46,881 nt of DNA from Kiritimatiellia bacterium. GTDB lineage: Bacteria; Verrucomicrobiota; Kiritimatiellia; JAAZAB01. The notes under the pieces are model-generated. The model did not search any database, had not been told where the DNA came from, and was given only the letters and a program-made list of their open reading frames with translations. The translations under genes were made by a program, and so were the position numbers. Below are positions 7,126-15,977 of the stretch, piece after piece; the first letter of the stretch is position 1; the number at the start of each line of letters is the position of its first letter. The stretch spans positions 1 to 46,881 of the forward strand of contig JAQUMN010000028.1 in assembly GCA_028718125.1 (NCBI GenBank), given 5' to 3'.

Positions 7126-9039
7126 ATGTGGTTATTAACATACAACGGCACTCAAAAATCCTTCGCTGACTGGGGCCTCTCCAATCTCCGCCGCTCTCGC
7201 GTCTCCCAGGCCCAGGATACCGTCTCTTTCTCCGCCCCTGGTCCCTATGACGCCGCCGAGCTCTTCCCCTACGGTGCCATCGTCACCATTTCTTATCAGG
7301 CCGACTCTGGCGGCGCCGTTGCACCCTGGTTCTATGGCCGTGTCATCCAGGTGCCGCGCTCCGGATCAGCCACTGAAGAACGCATGGATTACCAACTCGC
7401 CGGCCCGTGGTGGCACCTTGATAACCTCGTCTATCAGCAGGTCTGGAGTTCTGGTATGCGAGCGCAACCGTACACGTTGGCCGAGGATGAAATCAAACTC
7501 GGCGAGGAAACCATTCATGATGAAATAACCGGGGAAGACACGGTTTATGACCTTATTGGCGTCTATAAATCCCGCGTCATCCTCGGCCAGGATCATGCCG
7601 GCGCCCAACGTACCTCCGGCCAAGTCATTACCGATGTCATTGACTATGCCATTGCCTCCGGCGCCCCGATCCAGCTCGACCCCGAGGACCCAATTGAGCC
7701 CGACCTGCAAATTCCTTTTGATGAGCAGAATGATATTACTTGCGCCGAGGCCATCCGTCGCATGCTCCGCTGGTCCCCTGATGCCGTCACTTGGTTCGAT
7801 TATTCAACCACGCCTTACCCAACCTTCCACTGTGTCCGGCGGTCGGCGCTCCAATCGCTTGCGATTCCTCTTAGCGGAGTTGAAAATTCGATCTCGGATC
7901 TCCAAATTATTCCGCGTCCAGATATTCAGGTTCCGGCAGTTGTATTGAAATTCGAGCAAACCAATACCGTGGATGGCGTCGAATACGAAAACATCGTTAC
8001 CGATAAATACCCCCTCACTGCCTCCGGACGTGCTTTCGCCACCCTTACCGCCACCCTCCAACTCGCTGGCTTTCAAACCAATTATGTCACGCAGAAAATT
8101 GTGACCGAAGACCTTCCATTACCGGGGATTTCATCCTGTCCTGAATTCTGGCGCGCGCATGACCCATCAATCGCTGATGCCGACACGTATGAACTCACGT
8201 TTCTTGTGCCGCAATGTTCCGCCGATCCGGGTTCCGATTACCCGCGCGAATTAACATCGGGGCAAGTTCAAGATTGGATGGATAAACACGTCAAGCGGCA
8301 AATTGTGAGCGCCGTGTGTTTGGTAGGGATTATGGATTCTGAGGGAGTAATGGTTAAAGAGGAATGGCGCACCTTATCCTGCGAAATAATAGTGACTGAT
8401 GCCGAAACTCGCACCTATACCAAGCTCGCCAGTCTGGTCACTGGCGAATCAATCCCGGTCGGCCTCGCTAAAGCCCTCTATGACAGCCTCAATCCCTTGC
8501 AATACGCGGGTTCTGTCACCCTCACCGAGGAAGAATGCTGTGCTGAAGGTGTAGCGGCCGCGCTGCGCGCGGCGGCCGGCTTCACTCTTAATCTCACTGG
8601 CGGCCTCGCTGCCTGGGAAACCATGAAGGCCCTGATCCAGCAGATAGATGAGGATGTGGATTCCGGCCGCACCACGATAACCTTTGGCCCCGCCGAACAG
8701 CTCTCCGCCCAGGACCTGATCGAACGTCTCCGCACCAATCGCGGCCGTGGTGTGGCCTTTAACTTTATCAAACGTACCACCGGCGAATCCGCCGACAGCG
8801 CCGGTACTGTGGCATTAAGCGGCTACACTCCCATCCTTAACACGGCCGGCAGTTCCGGCCGCACCAAACTCCAGATCATCACCGATGATACTTGCAAGAT
8901 CACTCTTGATCCTGCCCAGATCGCCGCCCTGACCGCCGCCGTGTCCACGATGGGAGTCAAAGAGGTTTCCGTTTGCGATAATGTAGCGGGTAAAGTCCGT
9001 TTCATGCTTACCATTGGAAGTGAACTCTACGACAAATGA
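7126..9039 (+). CDS. Phage tail / baseplate-hub-like protein
   Basis: This 637-aa protein starts on AAGGAAGGACAAT. The N-terminal 110 residues alternate short beta-strands (SRVSQAQDTVSFSAPG, then LFPYGAIVTISYQ, PWFYGRVIQVPRSG and ERMDYQLAGPWWHLD), the pattern of the first barrel of tail-hub proteins such as Mu gp44 or P2 gpD. The remainder is beta-rich and acidic with no enzyme motif. A C-terminal part (about 475-620) is Ala/Leu-rich. The stop overlaps the next ATG. The assignment rests on fold pattern and context (tape-measure-like gene upstream, small genes downstream), not on a recognised signature. A non-viral secreted structural protein is the alternative, although no signal peptide is seen. 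Confidence 0.55.
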   Translation: MWLLTYNGTQKSFADWGLSNLRRSRVSQAQDTVSFSAPGPYDAAELFPYGAIVTISYQADSGGAVAPWFYGRVIQVPRSGSATEERMDYQLAGPWWHLDNLVYQQVWSSGMRAQPYTLAEDEIKLGEETIHDEITGEDTVYDLIGVYKSRVILGQDHAGAQRTSGQVITDVIDYAIASGAPIQLDPEDPIEPDLQIPFDEQNDITCAEAIRRMLRWSPDAVTWFDYSTTPYPTFHCVRRSALQSLAIPLSGVENSISDLQIIPRPDIQVPAVVLKFEQTNTVDGVEYENIVTDKYPLTASGRAFATLTATLQLAGFQTNYVTQKIVTEDLPLPGISSCPEFWRAHDPSIADADTYELTFLVPQCSADPGSDYPRELTSGQVQDWMDKHVKRQIVSAVCLVGIMDSEGVMVKEEWRTLSCEIIVTDAETRTYTKLASLVTGESIPVGLAKALYDSLNPLQYAGSVTLTEEECCAEGVAAALRAAAGFTLNLTGGLAAWETMKALIQQIDEDVDSGRTTITFGPAEQLSAQDLIERLRTNRGRGVAFNFIKRTTGESADSAGTVALSGYTPILNTAGSSGRTKLQIITDDTCKITLDPAQIAALTAAVSTMGVKEVSVCDNVAGKVRFMLTIGSELYDK

Positions 9040-9443
9040 TTATCCTTGGTCCAGTTATTCCACCGGCCGGCGCGTCCATCTCAGTGGAATTCCACTTTGG
9101 CGGGGAAGATGGACACTGCTGTGATAGCGCCCAATTTGACTGGTACTTGAACGATATTTTCGTTGCATTCCTGGATTTCAATAATGCCAGTCCGCCGCAT
9201 AACTGCGAGACGATTTATCAAGGCCCATTCAACATAGTCCTGGAAGACTACAACACTGACCCCTGCGGCTTCCTGAAGTTTTCCTTCGTCTGTAAATCGA
9301 ATGGCGGGACGTATTGCCATGAGGGCGCGAAGATTGACATTACCCAACCTGATGGCACGATCAAAACCCGATACTTGAGCACTTCCACCCCGACCGTCCT
9401 TTGGATCTGCGAACTATTAACCGGTTACTCATCTCCCCCATGA
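9036..9443 (+). CDS. Small Cys-containing hypothetical protein
   Basis: This 135-aa protein overlaps the tail-hub stop and the next start by four bases on each side (ATGA twice), so the three genes are translationally coupled. It is predicted to be beta-rich, with seven Cys residues (a CC pair near 28-29, the others scattered), many aromatics and no transmembrane segment. The spacing does not match a known zinc motif. Position suggests a minor tail or tail-tip protein. Function is unknown. Confidence 0.6.
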   Translation: MIILGPVIPPAGASISVEFHFGGEDGHCCDSAQFDWYLNDIFVAFLDFNNASPPHNCETIYQGPFNIVLEDYNTDPCGFLKFSFVCKSNGGTYCHEGAKIDITQPDGTIKTRYLSTSTPTVLWICELLTGYSSPP

Positions 9444-9796
9444 AAACCATTCTTTTGACCGAGTTGTATTCCTATTCCCCGCATCGCTTGCCTGGATATG
9501 CCGAGGACGTCATTTCGTATGGGAAAGTTGATGGCAACAGCCTGATTCTCTCTGATGAAGCCTATAAGCAACTGACAGCCAAATACGCCCCGTGCGGCGA
9601 GGTGCCGGAAACGGCGCTATCGAAGCACCGTCGTATAATCTGCCAAGCCTGTGACCAGGCTAAAGACCAAGCCTTTACCTGTTGCCTATATAAAGGTTGC
9701 TGTTTTGGCCAGTGGCGCACCCAGCCCACAAGCCAATGCCCGGCATCCCCGCCCAAATGGCTGGCGGAAACCATTTCGGAACCATTCGTTGGGTAA
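9440..9796 (+). CDS. Small cysteine-rich, probably metal-binding protein
   Basis: This 118-aa protein starts at the ATG overlapping the preceding stop. The first 60 residues form a small alpha/beta region. The second half has a compact Cys cluster, C-x2-C (in IICQACDQAKD) followed by CC, CC and a final Cys before PASPPKW, which is suitable for one or two zinc or iron-sulfur sites. Tight coupling to the tail-hub gene points to a role in tail assembly or tail-tip structure, but this is inference. The following 128 bp before the transposase gene have no gene. Confidence 0.6.
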   Translation: MKTILLTELYSYSPHRLPGYAEDVISYGKVDGNSLILSDEAYKQLTAKYAPCGEVPETALSKHRRIICQACDQAKDQAFTCCLYKGCCFGQWRTQPTSQCPASPPKWLAETISEPFVG

Positions 9797-9924
9797 TTTT
9801 TAGAATATGTTTGCCATGACTTATCCTCAATATTGTACTGAAATCCACGGTCGGATGCCGTTGCGGGGTTCTGGTTACTCCTCGCATGTCTTGATGCGGC
9901 ATCCGGCCACTTTTTCATAGAGAT

Positions 9925-12387
9925 ATGGCGATGAATAACCTCGCGACAATTGAAACACCACCGGCGCCGCCACAAGTCCAACCCGGGCTTTATACAGCTG
10001 GCCAGGTGGCGGCGGCGCTGCGTATTTCAAGGCGGGCAGTGTATTATGCCCTGTCCAAGGTGGATTCAAGCGGGATTATTATTCGCGGGGAGTCACAGCA
10101 CAAGACTTGGTCATTCAGTGCCTTGCCGGTGTCCTATCGTGAGCAGTTTGTAACAAGGGCGAGACAGCTTGGATTCCGGTCCGCCGATCATTTGCTTTCA
10201 TCCACGGTTGAAGAATGGCGTCCACGCTTTGCTTTAAAAGACATCTCACAGCTTCACATAGATAAGGCGGCAAAACTACAGCGCGCCCTGGCTTGGAGCC
10301 TGGATCATATCAATGACACGAACTACAGTGCGGCGGATATGGAAGCTCAGGGATTACGCGACTACGCACGCGAATATAGCCATTCCATAAGCGCCAGGCA
10401 TTTCCGTAATCTTCTGGAGCGCACCTTGCGCCGGGATGGTGGCGCTGAAAACTGGGGGCGGCTTGAAATTTACCTGGATGAAAATATCGCAGAAAAAAGG
10501 TCTCCATCACTTTTAGAACAGACACGTTCCGGGATTAGCACACACGACCTGCAGGACGTTATCGCTTCTTTCAAAGACCCCGTGAATCCCAGCCATGACG
10601 AAAAGGCCTGGCTCTGGAGCTTGGTATTCGAAGCCTACGAACAGCATATTGAAACCGGCAATCACGCGAAACAGGTCCGGCGCATATTAATTAATTTCCT
10701 TCTGGCAAAGATTCCCGCCCTGGGGAAAAACGCAACTGCGCTGAGGAAGCAATTTATACGGAAATACAGCGAATGGACACAAGGCGGGAAACATGCCGAT
10801 ACCGTCAAGGATGAGCGGCCCTGTAAGTCCGGGCATCGGCGGGCGCCGGCATTGACAAAAGAGGATGAACAAATTCTGGTTGCCCATTCCTTGGAATGCG
10901 GCGGCCGATTGGCGCAAGCTTGGCGTGAACTTGTCCGTGACCGTAAATTGAACGGTGCCGTGCTTTCCTATTATCTCAACAATCCATCCAGCAAATCCTA
11001 TGTGCCTAAAAATATCCGTTCGCTCGTGATTCCCAAGATTAAAATGCTTATGCCTCTGCATCACGGTCCTAAATGGGCCAGGACACGCGGTGCGTTTGTG
11101 GAACGTGATCCGTCGACCATCCGGCCTTGGGAATGGTTCCAGGGGGATGACAGCACGTTGCCGGTGTATTATTACGAGGAAACCGAACGAGGCTTTGAAG
11201 TCATGCGCGGCCAATTTCTGATGATGATCGATGTCGCCACGACTTTTATTCTTGGATTTGTCCTTATTTCAGCGCCGAACTATCGCGCTCTGCATATCCG
11301 TAATCTGATATCCGCCATACATGACGATTACGGCTTGCCGAATGAAGGGTTCTATTTTGAGAATGGGCCGTGGAAAGCACGCCTGATTGTTGGCGGTCGT
11401 GATGAAGTCTCCTGGGGACAAACTGAGGCCGGATTACGCGGGCAATTAGGGTTACGTTTCCAACACGCGCGCGGTCCGCAATCGAAGATCATTGAGCGGG
11501 TATTCGGCTCCATCCAGAATTATATGGAACGTGAACCTTGCTATATTGGCCGGGATGAGCGCCGCGATTGCTTCGAGCGTGCGCAGAAAGCCATTGCTCT
11601 CGTCAAAAAAGGCGTGCATCCGGCTGAGGTAGGCATGTACTCCTACGATCAATGGGGTATTCGCTTGGAACGTATTTGTGAGGAATACAACGATGAAAAA
11701 CAAGGCGGAAAATACCTGGACGGCATATCGCCGCATGAAGCCTTCGAATCGCGTGCTGTTAAAGGCGGCCGCAAACTATCGAATGTTTGCCGTTATCTTC
11801 TGGCGAGCCATGTACTAAAAACGCGAGTCGGCCGCAACGGCATTAGTTTCCGGATCGGTAAGACAAGATATACCTACAAAAGCAGGGAAACCGGTGAACG
11901 GATCGGCCGGGAGGTCTATCTCTTGTTCAATCCGGAAAATCCTGATTTGGCCTCGTTTGTGGATGATATGAACGTCATGAAGCCGTGTGTTGTGGAACGT
12001 GCTCCCCTTGTGCCGGCGATGGATGCGCCCGAAGAAGTACTGGAGCTGGCCCTTGCTCAAAACGCAGCCCATGAAGCGCCCCGGCATGAATACTATAGGA
12101 AGATCAGGCACCATTTCTCCGCAACATTCCTGCCGCGTATGATGCGCGGTATTGTGACCGATGAACGGACTGCTCAGCTTGGAATAGACATTCATGAACA
12201 GTGCCGGGCTCGTATGCAACGGCTGCACGATGAAAGACAGATCAATCGACAAAACAGAAAGCTTGCGGCGCGGGCAGGCATAGGAAACGCACGTATGGAT
12301 TGGAACAGCGATCAAACCAAGGCGGGTTTGGAATTAATGCTCGAAGCTCAACAAGAACACCAGCTGGGAGAGAAACAAAAACCATGA
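9925..12387 (+). CDS. Mu A-like DDE transposase
   Basis: This 820-aa protein resembles phage Mu A. The N-terminus (about 12-75) is a winged-helix Mu DNA-binding domain (YTAGQVAAALRISRRAVYYA, then a strand with the WSFSALP motif). The RNase-H-like catalytic core starts around 400: Asp408/Asp409 in WFQGDDST correspond to Mu A D269, and Glu524 in KIIERVFG corresponds to E392. The residue matching the second catalytic Asp (D336) is Glu479 in YFENGPWK, giving D-E-E. A basic beta-barrel-like region (about 620-680) follows, and the C-terminal tail is highly basic. It should cut element ends and join them to target DNA. It is longer than Mu A (663 aa). The stop overlaps the ATPase start (ATGA at 12384-12387). 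Confidence 0.9.
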   Translation: MAMNNLATIETPPAPPQVQPGLYTAGQVAAALRISRRAVYYALSKVDSSGIIIRGESQHKTWSFSALPVSYREQFVTRARQLGFRSADHLLSSTVEEWRPRFALKDISQLHIDKAAKLQRALAWSLDHINDTNYSAADMEAQGLRDYAREYSHSISARHFRNLLERTLRRDGGAENWGRLEIYLDENIAEKRSPSLLEQTRSGISTHDLQDVIASFKDPVNPSHDEKAWLWSLVFEAYEQHIETGNHAKQVRRILINFLLAKIPALGKNATALRKQFIRKYSEWTQGGKHADTVKDERPCKSGHRRAPALTKEDEQILVAHSLECGGRLAQAWRELVRDRKLNGAVLSYYLNNPSSKSYVPKNIRSLVIPKIKMLMPLHHGPKWARTRGAFVERDPSTIRPWEWFQGDDSTLPVYYYEETERGFEVMRGQFLMMIDVATTFILGFVLISAPNYRALHIRNLISAIHDDYGLPNEGFYFENGPWKARLIVGGRDEVSWGQTEAGLRGQLGLRFQHARGPQSKIIERVFGSIQNYMEREPCYIGRDERRDCFERAQKAIALVKKGVHPAEVGMYSYDQWGIRLERICEEYNDEKQGGKYLDGISPHEAFESRAVKGGRKLSNVCRYLLASHVLKTRVGRNGISFRIGKTRYTYKSRETGERIGREVYLLFNPENPDLASFVDDMNVMKPCVVERAPLVPAMDAPEEVLELALAQNAAHEAPRHEYYRKIRHHFSATFLPRMMRGIVTDERTAQLGIDIHEQCRARMQRLHDERQINRQNRKLAARAGIGNARMDWNSDQTKAGLELMLEAQQEHQLGEKQKP

Positions 12388-14069
12388 GCTCAACCCGTCA
12401 TGCCGCTGAAAGTAGTCAAAGCAACCAGGAGCGATTCATGTCGAGCCCCGAATATGCTGAACGCAGGGGGCTAAATGGAAACCTGGTGACAGCCCGTTGT
12501 AGTCTGCTCCTGAGTGCGCGCAAGCGCAGCCTGATATATTTTATCCAGGCATTGTCGCATAGAGAAGGGGGGGTGCAAAAGATTGCCTCTGAATTGATAG
12601 AGATGTTCCCTGAGCGCCTGGGTACTCCGGTCATGCATCAACTGGGCATCAAAGCGGACAAAATATACTCGCGTGATGTGTTGAAAAAGGTGGATCATGA
12701 TTTAATCTGCGGACTTATGCTTAGGACCCGTGATGATGATGAAGAGGATGACGATGTTCCTTTTTTTCGTGAAATTGACCCAATAGCGGAACTTGCTATG
12801 CGTAAGCAAAAAGTGAATAAAAAGCCAATCAGAGGGAATTATTTAATTCAGGCATGCAGGAGCTTAGCCGCAGAAAAACTATCGGCATTCCTGGCGGAAT
12901 TTTGCCTGAATCCCAAGCTGCGGTTCTCATTGCCAGGGGAAGACGACATAGTCCGTGAGTTTGAAGACATTAACTCCCAGAAAAAAGATGGGGAGAATCT
13001 CAGCGAAGACGCGGAGGTCGTATATTTTCATGACATTGTCGGCGCGCTTTCCGAATACAAAAAGCGCTACGTTGACGGGATCAGGCAAAAAACGGTTGTT
13101 ACGGAAATAGGACGGCGGGTATATGAAGCTCTCGAATATGCTTCAAAAAGCGAGGGCATGGTTATCATTGAGGGCAATGCGCGTTTGGGCAAAACGTTTG
13201 CCGCTAAAACGTGGTGTGATATGAATCTTGGCCGTGCTCGTTTTGTCAGCGTGCCATGTTCAAATGCGGAGGAAGATTTTTATCGTGCGATTGCTTACTC
13301 TTTGGGGTTGCCTGTGTCACAGAAGAAAAACGTGGAATTACGGGATCTGATTGATAAAACGCTGCGGCCCGGTCATATCATGCTGGTTTTTGATGAGGCG
13401 CATTTTCTCTGGCCTCAAAAGAATGTCCGTGTCGCCAATCCAGTGCGCTTGAATTGGATTCGAACTGAGTTGGTTGATAAGGGCATTGCCGTTGCCCTGA
13501 TTACGACGCCGCAAGCCTGGAAGAACGATCGAACCCGGACAATCAAGAATACTGGCTGGGCTTGCGAGCAATTTGAAGGCCGTGTTGCTTATTATGAAAG
13601 GTTGCCGGTGGAATTGAGCGTAGAAGATTTGAAGGCTGTGGCGAAGTCAATGTTCCCGTCATTGGATAATGCTTCGATGAAATTCCTTGCCGGCATGGCC
13701 ATGACCACCCGTGAATATCTGGGGGCTCTGAGTGCCGTAGCGCGCCGGGCGCGCTGGTACTGGGCAGAGAAGGCAGGGCGGTCAGCGGTCTCTTTCGAAG
13801 ACATAGACAACGCCGTCAAGGAGCGTATGGCAATACCCAATCCGCAGGAACACAGTCAGAAGGCTCTTGCCAAAACCACGGCAAAAGGCGGTGAAAGAGG
13901 TCCCTGCAACAAGCCTGCCGACCGCTTGCATCGGCGTTTCAGAGCGACTAATTCCGACACGGAAACGGTTATCCCTGCGTTTGGATCTATCCGTTTGAAC
14001 GATCAAACCCCTGGCCGCTTTATTAATTCTGCGAAAGAGAAAGAGGACGAAGCACTGATCAAGGCATAA
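12384..14069 (+). CDS. Mu B/TniB-like AAA+ ATPase for target capture
   Basis: This 561-aa protein is chosen to start at the ATG overlapping the transposase stop rather than at an upstream in-frame codon. Residues about 255-470 form an AAA+ domain: Walker A GNARLGKT (264-271) and Walker B IMLVFDEAH (Asp337-Glu338), with a TT sensor segment (ALITTPQAWK). The N-terminal 230 residues are longer than in Mu B (312 aa total) and contain an acidic stretch. The C-terminal about 80 residues are basic and low-complexity. Mu B-type proteins bind DNA in an ATP-dependent way, select targets, stimulate the transposase and give target immunity. Gene order A then B with coupling fits that role. Confidence 0.85.
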   Translation: MSSTRHAAESSQSNQERFMSSPEYAERRGLNGNLVTARCSLLLSARKRSLIYFIQALSHREGGVQKIASELIEMFPERLGTPVMHQLGIKADKIYSRDVLKKVDHDLICGLMLRTRDDDEEDDDVPFFREIDPIAELAMRKQKVNKKPIRGNYLIQACRSLAAEKLSAFLAEFCLNPKLRFSLPGEDDIVREFEDINSQKKDGENLSEDAEVVYFHDIVGALSEYKKRYVDGIRQKTVVTEIGRRVYEALEYASKSEGMVIIEGNARLGKTFAAKTWCDMNLGRARFVSVPCSNAEEDFYRAIAYSLGLPVSQKKNVELRDLIDKTLRPGHIMLVFDEAHFLWPQKNVRVANPVRLNWIRTELVDKGIAVALITTPQAWKNDRTRTIKNTGWACEQFEGRVAYYERLPVELSVEDLKAVAKSMFPSLDNASMKFLAGMAMTTREYLGALSAVARRARWYWAEKAGRSAVSFEDIDNAVKERMAIPNPQEHSQKALAKTTAKGGERGPCNKPADRLHRRFRATNSDTETVIPAFGSIRLNDQTPGRFINSAKEKEDEALIKA

Positions 14070-14078
14070 TTTTCCACA

Positions 14079-14106
14079 AGGCAAATCAACCTTTGCTTCC
14101 TTTTTT
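14079..14106 (+). terminator. Rho-independent terminator after the transposition genes
   Basis: A 7-bp stem pairs 14079-14085 (AGGCAAA) with 14092-14098 (TTTGCTT, one G-U) around a 6-base loop. It is followed by CC and six T at 14101-14106. It lies just past the ATPase stop, so it probably ends the rightward element transcript. From here to 14259 there is no gene. The right end of the mobile element should lie in that interval, but I could not identify a terminal repeat. Confidence 0.6.
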
Positions 14107-14259
14107 GACTAAAAGGGGATAAGATTGGTCTGCCTTTTTACTTTGGAAGTCGGAAGCCTAAAAAGTGGACATTTTATCGGTCGCTATACATATACATATC
14201 ATATCAGAGGGCGGGCAAGCCCGGCCAGGCGCACCATAATGCGAAATTTGGGGTGACGC

Positions 14260-14739
14260 TTATAGGAACCGGATTGATGCAAATGATCTTTGCAATGCCG
14301 GCTTCTGAGCCGCGAAGGCCTCTTTTTCGACGCGAAAGGAAACCCGGATAATTCGATCGTCTTTTTGGATAATCACTTCAATAAGCGCGTATTCCGCCTC
14401 GGAAACCAATTCGACTGCCGGGCATCCGCCGATCATTTTGTATTGACGTGAGCGGACGGAGGCGGGATCCATGATAGTTATATCCTCGACATGCATTTTC
14501 AGACCTTTGCCCTCAGCCGGATAATCCTCGATCACGCCGAACCAATTCTCCGGATGTCTGCGGTTCACCATCATGCGCATGTTGCCGCGTTCCGCTTTCC
14601 AGCCCCGGGGGAGTTCCATGGTTAATCCCAGTTCGCTCACTGTAGCCGTTGATGTGCCACAGATCACGCCGCATCCGATGATTAGCGGCATGCCAAGGAT
14701 GAACAAAAGCCGGCATATTTGACGTACACTGTCTTTCAT
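14260..14739 (-). CDS. Small lipoprotein of unknown function
   Basis: This 159-aa protein starts at the ATG at 14739, preceded by GGAGGGAAGG. An upstream in-frame start would add 31 residues and spoil the signal. The N-terminus MKDSVRQICRLLFILGMPLI is followed by IGC, a lipobox-like LIIGC with the lipidated Cys at about 23. The mature part (about 120 aa) is alpha/beta and contains LGLTMELPRGWKAE, which resembles PsbP/DUF1795-like lipoproteins. It converges on the mobile element and probably lies outside it. Confidence 0.65.
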   Translation of the reverse strand: MKDSVRQICRLLFILGMPLIIGCGVICGTSTATVSELGLTMELPRGWKAERGNMRMMVNRRHPENWFGVIEDYPAEGKGLKMHVEDITIMDPASVRSRQYKMIGGCPAVELVSEAEYALIEVIIQKDDRIIRVSFRVEKEAFAAQKPALQRSFASIRFL

Positions 14740-14987
14740 GGCGCCTTCCCTCCGGTTTGTCCTTGCGATGCAGTTGCTTGACGGCCTTCTTATAGTTTTG
14801 CCATCGCCGGGGCGGAACAGGATCGGTATCAATCTAAAGCCCTGCCTGTGCTTCTTGTCAGGTTATCCCCGTTGGAACAATACAAGCTCGGGTTCGAGGC
14901 TATATCCGGTCCAGCAGAAGTCAAGCCTAAAATCATTGGTGCATGATATTCCTTAGTCCTTGAATATCATTGGCTTAAAAGTCCGGC

Positions 14988-15155
14988 GCTCATGCCATCG
15001 GCATCCGCATGACTACCGAGGGAGAGCTGGAACATACCCTGACATCTGCAGCCAGGGAAACGGGCAGGCCGTTTTTAATTGAACTCTGCCTGACCGAATA
15101 TGACTGTTCCGTAGGATTGAAGCGGTTAGGTGATTCATTCAGGGAAAAGGGATAA
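14988..15155 (+). pseudogene. C-terminal remnant of a TPP-dependent decarboxylase
   Basis: The plus frame from 14988 reads AHAIGIRMTTEGELEHTLTS, continues with a segment RPFLIELCLT and then VGLKRLGDSFREKG before TAA. This matches the extreme C-terminus of pyruvate/indolepyruvate-decarboxylase-type thiamine diphosphate enzymes (ELxxAL, PxLIEVxLD, LxxLG). Only about 55 codons remain and nothing upstream continues the gene. It is one of several gene tails stranded in this window. Confidence 0.55.
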
Positions 15156-15177
15156 GCACACGCGCCGCTTTGATGGA

Positions 15178-15260
15178 ACTCCGTGCAGGCTGGATGGCTT
15201 CGGTAACGTGCCCGGTCCGTATGTCCGCGGAAGCGGCCGGATCGGCGAAGGTGTTCATTA
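15178..15260 (-). pseudogene. C-terminal fragment of yifB/comM (degenerate)
   Basis: Read leftward, about 28 codons (VMNTFADPAASADIRTGHVT, then EAIQ) align with [20 protein letters not shown] followed by EAIQ near the C-terminus of the full-length YifB/ComM protein encoded at 38783-40318. The final residues are lost. It is a diverged, non-functional scrap. Confidence 0.6.
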
Positions 15261-15977
15261 CCCGCCAATGACACTTGCCATGTAATTGGTCATGGTCATA
15301 AAGTCGAATACCGGTTTCCCGGTCGTCCTGCGAATGGCGGCGGAAAACGGGGGAAGATCGGTGCATTCCAGGACAAACGCCTCAACGCCGTGGTCCCGTG
15401 TCAGTCGGCGGCAAAGTTTCAGGATATATTCCCGGACAAGTTTGATGTTCATGGGCGCCTCGGGATCGGTGAAAATCCGGTTCCACTCGTCGCATGTCTC
15501 CAAACCTGCTATGACCACGGGCATGTCGGGTGTAATGCCGGCCCGAGTCAGATGTTTGGCGGTGAGCGCTACTTTGCTGGCGGTAATAATCCCGACGCGG
15601 CCGCGCGGTGTAAGCAGGCGTGCAGCGAAGGGGACTTGCAGCAGGCTGGAGGTAAACACGGGGATTTCCACGGCCGCTGCAAGTTCCGGCTGGAAAATTA
15701 TGTTGAATCCACAGCTGGTGGTCAGGGCCAGGATTCCGCGATCAACCAGGCAACGGGCGGCCTTGATCATGGCGGCCAGCACTTGCCGGCTGGGGTGTTC
15801 GAGCACGGTGTGGATATTGGCGCCGGGTATGCGCCGGAACTCCACGGCATAGGCATAGGAATCGGGATTGGTGCTGTTGCCTTTCAGGGCCTCCAGTTGC
15901 TGAAGTCCCTTTGGCGCCACTCCGGACTCCCAGCAGAGGATGCCGATTTTCGCTTGCCGGCGCATGGTCAAGATCAC
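15258..15977 (-). CDS. Asp/Glu/hydantoin racemase family protein
   Basis: This 239-aa protein has the two-domain racemase layout with both catalytic Cys in place: Cys89 in TTSCGFN and Cys205 in LECTDLPP. Family members racemise or isomerise acidic amino acids, hydantoins or maleate without a cofactor. The start is a GTG at 15977 that overlaps the stop of the upstream dehydrogenase (GTGA), so the two are coupled. An ATG four codons later is an alternative. Pairing with an opine-type dehydrogenase suggests it interconverts the amino-acid part of an opine or supplies a D-amino acid. The exact substrate cannot be read from sequence. Confidence 0.85.
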   Translation of the reverse strand: MILTMRRQAKIGILCWESGVAPKGLQQLEALKGNSTNPDSYAYAVEFRRIPGANIHTVLEHPSRQVLAAMIKAARCLVDRGILALTTSCGFNIIFQPELAAAVEIPVFTSSLLQVPFAARLLTPRGRVGIITASKVALTAKHLTRAGITPDMPVVIAGLETCDEWNRIFTDPEAPMNIKLVREYILKLCRRLTRDHGVEAFVLECTDLPPFSAAIRRTTGKPVFDFMTMTNYMASVIGG

